Source: Pseudomonadota bacterium
Lineage (GTDB): Bacteria; Desulfobacterota; Anaeroferrophillalia; Anaeroferrophillales; Tharpellaceae
Reading direction: 5' to 3'
Assembly: GCA_015486505.1 (NCBI GenBank)
Contig: WFRP01000304.1
Coordinates: 1 to 16,608 of the forward strand
Length of the DNA stretch: 16,608 bases
In this document: piece after piece, positions 14,235 through 16,608 of the stretch
Numbering within the stretch: the first letter of the stretch is position 1
Layout of the letters: every line of letters begins with the position of its first letter
Translations under genes and position numbers: made by a program
Notes under the pieces: generated by a model
Database searches by the model: none
Seen by the model: the letters and a program-made list of their open reading frames with translations, nothing else
What the model was told of the DNA's origin: nothing

Positions 14235-15396
14235 ACCTGGGTTAGAGAATTTTATCGCGGCCGGGAGACGGTTTCCGGCCGGAACCCGGGCCGCGTTTTT
14301 GAGCCATCAGGCGGCGGTTGATAGTCAGGGCATAACTTCTCTTGAACGAATCCGCCGGGCTTTCCCCGGACTTGTCAACGCGGTCTGGAGCCCCCAGCAC
14401 GGTTTTTATGGGGACCGGCAGGCGAATATGATTGCCTCGGACGATTTTTCCGACCCGCTTTCCGGCCTGCCGGTATTCAGTCTCTATGGCGAAAAACGCG
14501 AGCCCACGCCGGAGATGTTTGCTGATATTGATCTGGTTTTAGTTGATCTGGTTGATGTCGGCTGCCGGGTTTATACTTATATCTGGACGCTTTTTCTGCT
14601 GCTTAAAGCCGCCGCCGCCGCCGGGGTTAAGGTCATAGTTTTTGACCGGCCCAACCCCCTCGGCGGTGAAACGGTAGAGGGCAACCTTCTGCTTGAAGAT
14701 TATACCTCATTTGTCGGCCTTTACCCTTTGCCGATGCGTCACGGGCTTACCATTGGTGAATTGGCCCTCTATTTCAAACGGGAAGTATTTTTCGCGGTTG
14801 AGCTTGAAGTTATCCCGCTGACGGGTTGGCAGCGGCATTTTTCTTTTGCCGAAACCGGCCTTTTCTGGGTTCTGCCCTCGCCGAATATGCCGACGCCGGC
14901 AACGGCCCTGGTTTACCCCGGCCAGGTTCTCCTCGAAGGGACCAATATTTCCGAAGGCCGCGGCACAACGCTGCCTTTCGAGCTTTGCGGAGCCCCGTTT
15001 ATCGATCCCCGGCGCTTACTCGCGGAGATAAACCCCGAAGCCCGGGCGGGGGTATTCCTGCGGCCGACCTGGTTTACGCCGACCTTCGATAAATGGGCCG
15101 GTGAATTCTGCGGCGGTTTGCAGCTTCATATAAGCGACCGGCGGAAATTTTCCCCTTACTATTTTACTCTGGCTCTGCTGCAGGCAATTATCAGGCTCTA
15201 TCCCGATAAATTTTTCTGGCTTGACCCTCCCTATGAATATGAGTATAGAATAATGCCGATTGATATACTGACCGGCGACCCCGAGATCAGAAAACAGCTC
15301 GAATCAGGCGGCGATCTGGAGCCCCTGCGGACTTTATGGCAGGGCCGTCTGGCGGAATTTATTGATAAGTGTGAAGATTTGCGTATCTATAAGTAG
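14227..15396 (+). CDS. namZ: DUF1343 / NamZ-type exo-beta-N-acetylmuramidase (GH171)
   Basis: Member of the DUF1343 family, whose characterised Bacillus member NamZ removes non-reducing MurNAc from glycan ends after NagZ and an amidase have acted. At 389 aa it has the usual length. Motifs are LSHQAAVDSQG, SPQHGFYGD, SLYGEKREPTPEM, LVDLVDVGCRVYTYI, VFDRPNPLGG, YPLPMRHGLTIGELA, LPSPNMPTPATALVYPG and EGTNISEGRGTTLPFELCGAP. There is no signal peptide, unlike the secreted Bacillus protein, so it is predicted cytoplasmic. As I recall the family, most members read PEHG where this one reads PQHG (Q57), so substrate or mechanism may differ. It is the last gene of nth-ampD-nagZ-namZ with an 8-bp overlap. 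About 40 bases without a clear terminator separate its stop from repeat copy 3. Confidence 0.9.
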   Translation: MVKPGLENFIAAGRRFPAGTRAAFLSHQAAVDSQGITSLERIRRAFPGLVNAVWSPQHGFYGDRQANMIASDDFSDPLSGLPVFSLYGEKREPTPEMFADIDLVLVDLVDVGCRVYTYIWTLFLLLKAAAAAGVKVIVFDRPNPLGGETVEGNLLLEDYTSFVGLYPLPMRHGLTIGELALYFKREVFFAVELEVIPLTGWQRHFSFAETGLFWVLPSPNMPTPATALVYPGQVLLEGTNISEGRGTTLPFELCGAPFIDPRRLLAEINPEARAGVFLRPTWFTPTFDKWAGEFCGGLQLHISDRRKFSPYYFTLALLQAIIRLYPDKFFWLDPPYEYEYRIMPIDILTGDPEIRKQLESGGDLEPLRTLWQGRLAEFIDKCEDLRIYK

Positions 15397-15436
15397 TTGA
15401 ACCGAACCTCAATAATGGGGTTTAATGGGGCACTGA

Positions 15437-15582
15437 TGCGGGGATCTGTTCCCGCATTAGTACCTTACAGGTTATTTTCTGTACCAAAAAACAAGATTTA
15501 ATAATCAGAAAATGTTCTGATAAGAGTACTTATTTGCGGGCCGAAAACTTTCTTTTGGGTTGCGGGATAGTTCCCGCATTAG
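15437..15582 (+). repeat. Structured modular repeat, copy 3 (no optional module)
   Basis: It begins with a hairpin at 15437-15456 (TGCGGG, 8-nt loop, CCCGCA) and TTAG. The long hairpin at 15459-15530 has AGTAC/GTACT outside and ATTTTCTG/CAGAAAAT inside, with a 24-nt tip starting TACCAAAAAACAAG. GCGGGCCGAAAAC follows, a form in which the small GGC partner is lost. The end hairpin TGCGGGA-TAGT-TCCCGCA lies at 15561-15578 and TTAG ends at 15582. Homology to an HTH protein starts directly after. Tip and inner stem match copy 4, which lies in the opposite orientation. Confidence 0.85.
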
Positions 15583-15602
15583 CTCTTCAGTTGTCGGATA
15601 TT

Positions 15603-15767
15603 ATGCCAGAAAAAAATATAAGTAAAACAAGTTTAGCCAGTAAGCTTAAAACAAGTCGTTCGCAACTTGATAAAATTCTTGACCCGGAAAATTCATCAAT
15701 AACAATTGAAGTTTTAGAACGGGTGGCCCATGCCGTAGGTAAAAAACTTCATATTGAGTCGGCATAG
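15603..15767 (+). CDS. N-terminally truncated XRE/HTH antitoxin-like protein (probable remnant)
   Basis: Short frame of 54 aa from the ATG. KTSLASKLKTSRSQLDKIL is a helix-turn-helix of the XRE/HigA-like kind and DPENSSITIEVLERVAHAVGKKLHIE is the typical C-terminus of small antitoxin-type regulators. The first helix and the leader that full-length relatives carry are missing; the codons just upstream (15583-15602, LALQLSDI in the same frame) still resemble that helix, and similarity stops where repeat copy 3 ends at 15582. A TTG at 15534 inside the repeat would give a 77-aa chimera. No toxin gene is adjacent. The best reading is a gene beheaded by repeat insertion or a deletion at the repeat boundary; residual expression is possible. 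Confidence 0.55.
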   Translation: MPEKNISKTSLASKLKTSRSQLDKILDPENSSITIEVLERVAHAVGKKLHIESA

Positions 15768-15817
15768 TTAAAAAAGTACAACTATTAATTTTTTAAATCT
15801 GAATATCAGGAGCGGAA

Positions 15818-16282
15818 ATGGACAGGCAGCGGAGAATTAATGTGGTATTGTTATTGGCGTTTATCAGTCTGATTTTTACAGGTTGTTGTGCTACCTGTAC
15901 GAGTTATGAGACCGGAGCCCGGGTGACGCCGGGGTTTACTGCCGCCAGCGGCGCGCGGGTTTATATACATCCGCCTAAGGATCAGACCCTTTCCGACTGG
16001 ATGGAGGCTGATATTGCCGGCGAGCTTAAACGATTGGGTTTCAGCGTTACCAACGATCCCGGCGCCTGCGATCTGATTGCTTATTACTCCTATTTTTATG
16101 ATTGGGAGCAACCGAGATATGTGCGTGACTTTATGATCGTCTTTAAGCCTTATCCCGGAGATCGGCCGGAACTGTTAGCCTCGGCTACCTGTTATCACCG
16201 CTGTTCTTCATCCTGTCTGCCCCGGGAAGGGCGTGAGGTTCACGAGGCTTTTGCGGCTCTGCGGCAAAAACTGGGTAAATAA
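15818..16282 (+). CDS. Small Cys-rich lipoprotein of unknown function
   Basis: Predicted exported lipoprotein of 154 aa. It has a basic N-terminus (RQRR), a hydrophobic core (about 8-20) and a lipobox ending FTGC, with C23 as the lipidated residue. The mature part has one compact domain: GARVYIHPPKD, then SDWMEADIAGELKRLGFSV, then CDLIAYYSYFYDW and a later beta-rich section, which recalls DUF4136-like outer-membrane lipoproteins, though I cannot assign a family. Cys 125, 129 and 133 form CX3CX3C, and C24, C27 and C84 are also present, suggesting disulfides or metal. AGGAGCGG lies 5-12 bases before the ATG, the best ribosome site in the region. It is monocistronic, with its own terminator at the stop codon, and lies between inverted repeat copies 3 and 4. 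Confidence 0.75.
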   Translation: MDRQRRINVVLLLAFISLIFTGCCATCTSYETGARVTPGFTAASGARVYIHPPKDQTLSDWMEADIAGELKRLGFSVTNDPGACDLIAYYSYFYDWEQPRYVRDFMIVFKPYPGDRPELLASATCYHRCSSSCLPREGREVHEAFAALRQKLGK

Positions 16283-16326
16283 AAACAAAGGGATTATGCC
16301 GAAAGACGGCATAATCCCTTTGTTTT
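16282..16326 (+). terminator. Strong intrinsic terminator of the lipoprotein gene
   Basis: A perfect 20-bp stem (16282-16301 with 16307-16326) has a 5-nt AAAGA loop and ends in TTTGTTTT. It begins on the last base of the lipoprotein stop codon. The A-rich 5' arm and T-rich 3' arm would also let it act on transcripts from the opposite strand. Confidence 0.9.
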
Positions 16327-16330
16327 CCTA

Positions 16331-16507
16331 CTAATGCGGGAACAAATCCCGCAACCCAATCGGGTTTTTTCGGCCCGCACCCAGGGGCAATCCGCTGGTC
16401 GCACCCCAAGGGCACTTCCGTTGGGCGCAAATAAGTACTCTTATCAGAACATTTTCTGATTATTAAATCTTGTTTTTTGGTGCAGAAAATAACCTGTAAG
16501 GTACTAA
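16331..16507 (-). repeat. Structured modular repeat, copy 4 (two optional modules)
   Basis: Minus-strand copy. The end hairpin TGCGGGA-ACAAA-TCCCGCA (plus-strand reading) lies at 16335-16353 with CTAA at 16331, immediately after the terminator. Two adjacent modules lie at about 16377-16402 and 16401-16428; each forms a small hairpin (CCCAA/TTGGG with inner GG/CC in one, CCAG/CTGG in the other). The long hairpin at 16434-16505 has the AGTAC/GTACT outer stem, the ATTTTCTG/CAGAAAAT inner stem and a tip almost identical to copy 3. Confidence 0.85.
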
Positions 16508-16608
16508 TGCGGGAACTAACTCCCGCAACCCAAACAGGGCCTTGCGGCCCGCAAATAAGTGCTCTTATCAGAACATTTTCTTGTTTTAAAACAAGAAAAT
16601 AACCTGTA
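16504..16608 (-). repeat. Structured modular repeat, copy 5 (cut by window end)
   Basis: Tandem with copy 4 on the minus strand. The hairpin TGCGGGA-ACTAAC-TCCCGCA lies at 16508-16527, then GGGCCTTGCGGCCCGC (small hairpin with a better-paired stem than in the other copies). The long hairpin starts at 16558 with AGTGC, the copy 1 variant of the outer stem, and has the same perfect TTTTCTTG...CAAGAAAA palindrome as copy 1. The other outer arm lies beyond the window. Confidence 0.8.

Noticed and set aside
16185..16430. 81-aa open frame on the minus strand
   Set aside because: It is antisense to the lipoprotein end and terminator and continues into repeat copy 4; no protein-like pattern.
11634..16608. 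CRISPR array
   Set aside because: The repeated blocks are long, alternate between two hairpin types and touch each other without unique spacers of constant size; no cas gene is present.
11647..16608. Integron attC sites
   Set aside because: The bulged hairpin plan is similar, but the RYYYAAC...GTTRRRY core sites are not present at the stem base, there is no intI, and gene-attC order is not regular.

Overview
The window looks like a Gram-negative chromosome segment, most likely from a member of Desulfobacterota (former Deltaproteobacteria). The inference rests on core-LPS genes of the waaF/waaP type, sensor proteins with cysteine-rich PAS domains, a Tll0287/DUF3365-type c-heme sensor kinase, and dense tail-to-head gene overlaps. 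No marker gene fixes the taxon, so this is a family-level guess.

Layout, left to right. (1) 1-2139: the 3' part of a methyl-accepting chemotaxis protein with a run of near-identical PAS repeats of exactly 366 bp, followed by a 13-bp inverted repeat. (2) 2237-4255: a tight three-gene unit encoding a GNAT acetyltransferase, a class II-like histone-deacetylase-fold amidohydrolase with a complete active site, and a YkgJ-type CxxCxxCC metal-binding protein. The genes overlap by 8 bp and 1 bp. (3) 4293-9613: two large membrane hybrid histidine kinases, one with a periplasmic CxxCH heme-c sensor and one with a Cache-like sensor. Both end in a receiver domain, and no output regulator lies nearby. (4) 9683-11520, minus strand: waaP then waaF, overlapping by ATGA, for phosphorylation and extension of the LPS inner core. 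(5) 11521-12050: a 530-bp non-coding gap filled by two tandem copies of a structured repeat. (6) 12051-15396: nth-ampD-nagZ-namZ, every junction overlapping. This is endonuclease III followed by three muropeptide-recycling enzymes, none with a visible signal peptide. (7) 15437-16608: repeat copy, decapitated XRE/HTH antitoxin-like remnant, small Cys-rich lipoprotein with a strong terminator, then two more repeat copies in inverted orientation running off the window.

The least explained part is the repeat family (five copies of a long bulged hairpin alternating with a TGCGGGA/TCCCGCA hairpin, at 11.6-11.9, 15.4-15.6 and 16.3-16.6 kb). Its stems covary between copies, its hairpin tips vary, and it carries zero, one or two optional small hairpin modules. 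One copy ends precisely where homology to an HTH gene begins. No transposase, integrase or reverse transcriptase is visible in the window. No rRNA, tRNA or CRISPR array was seen.
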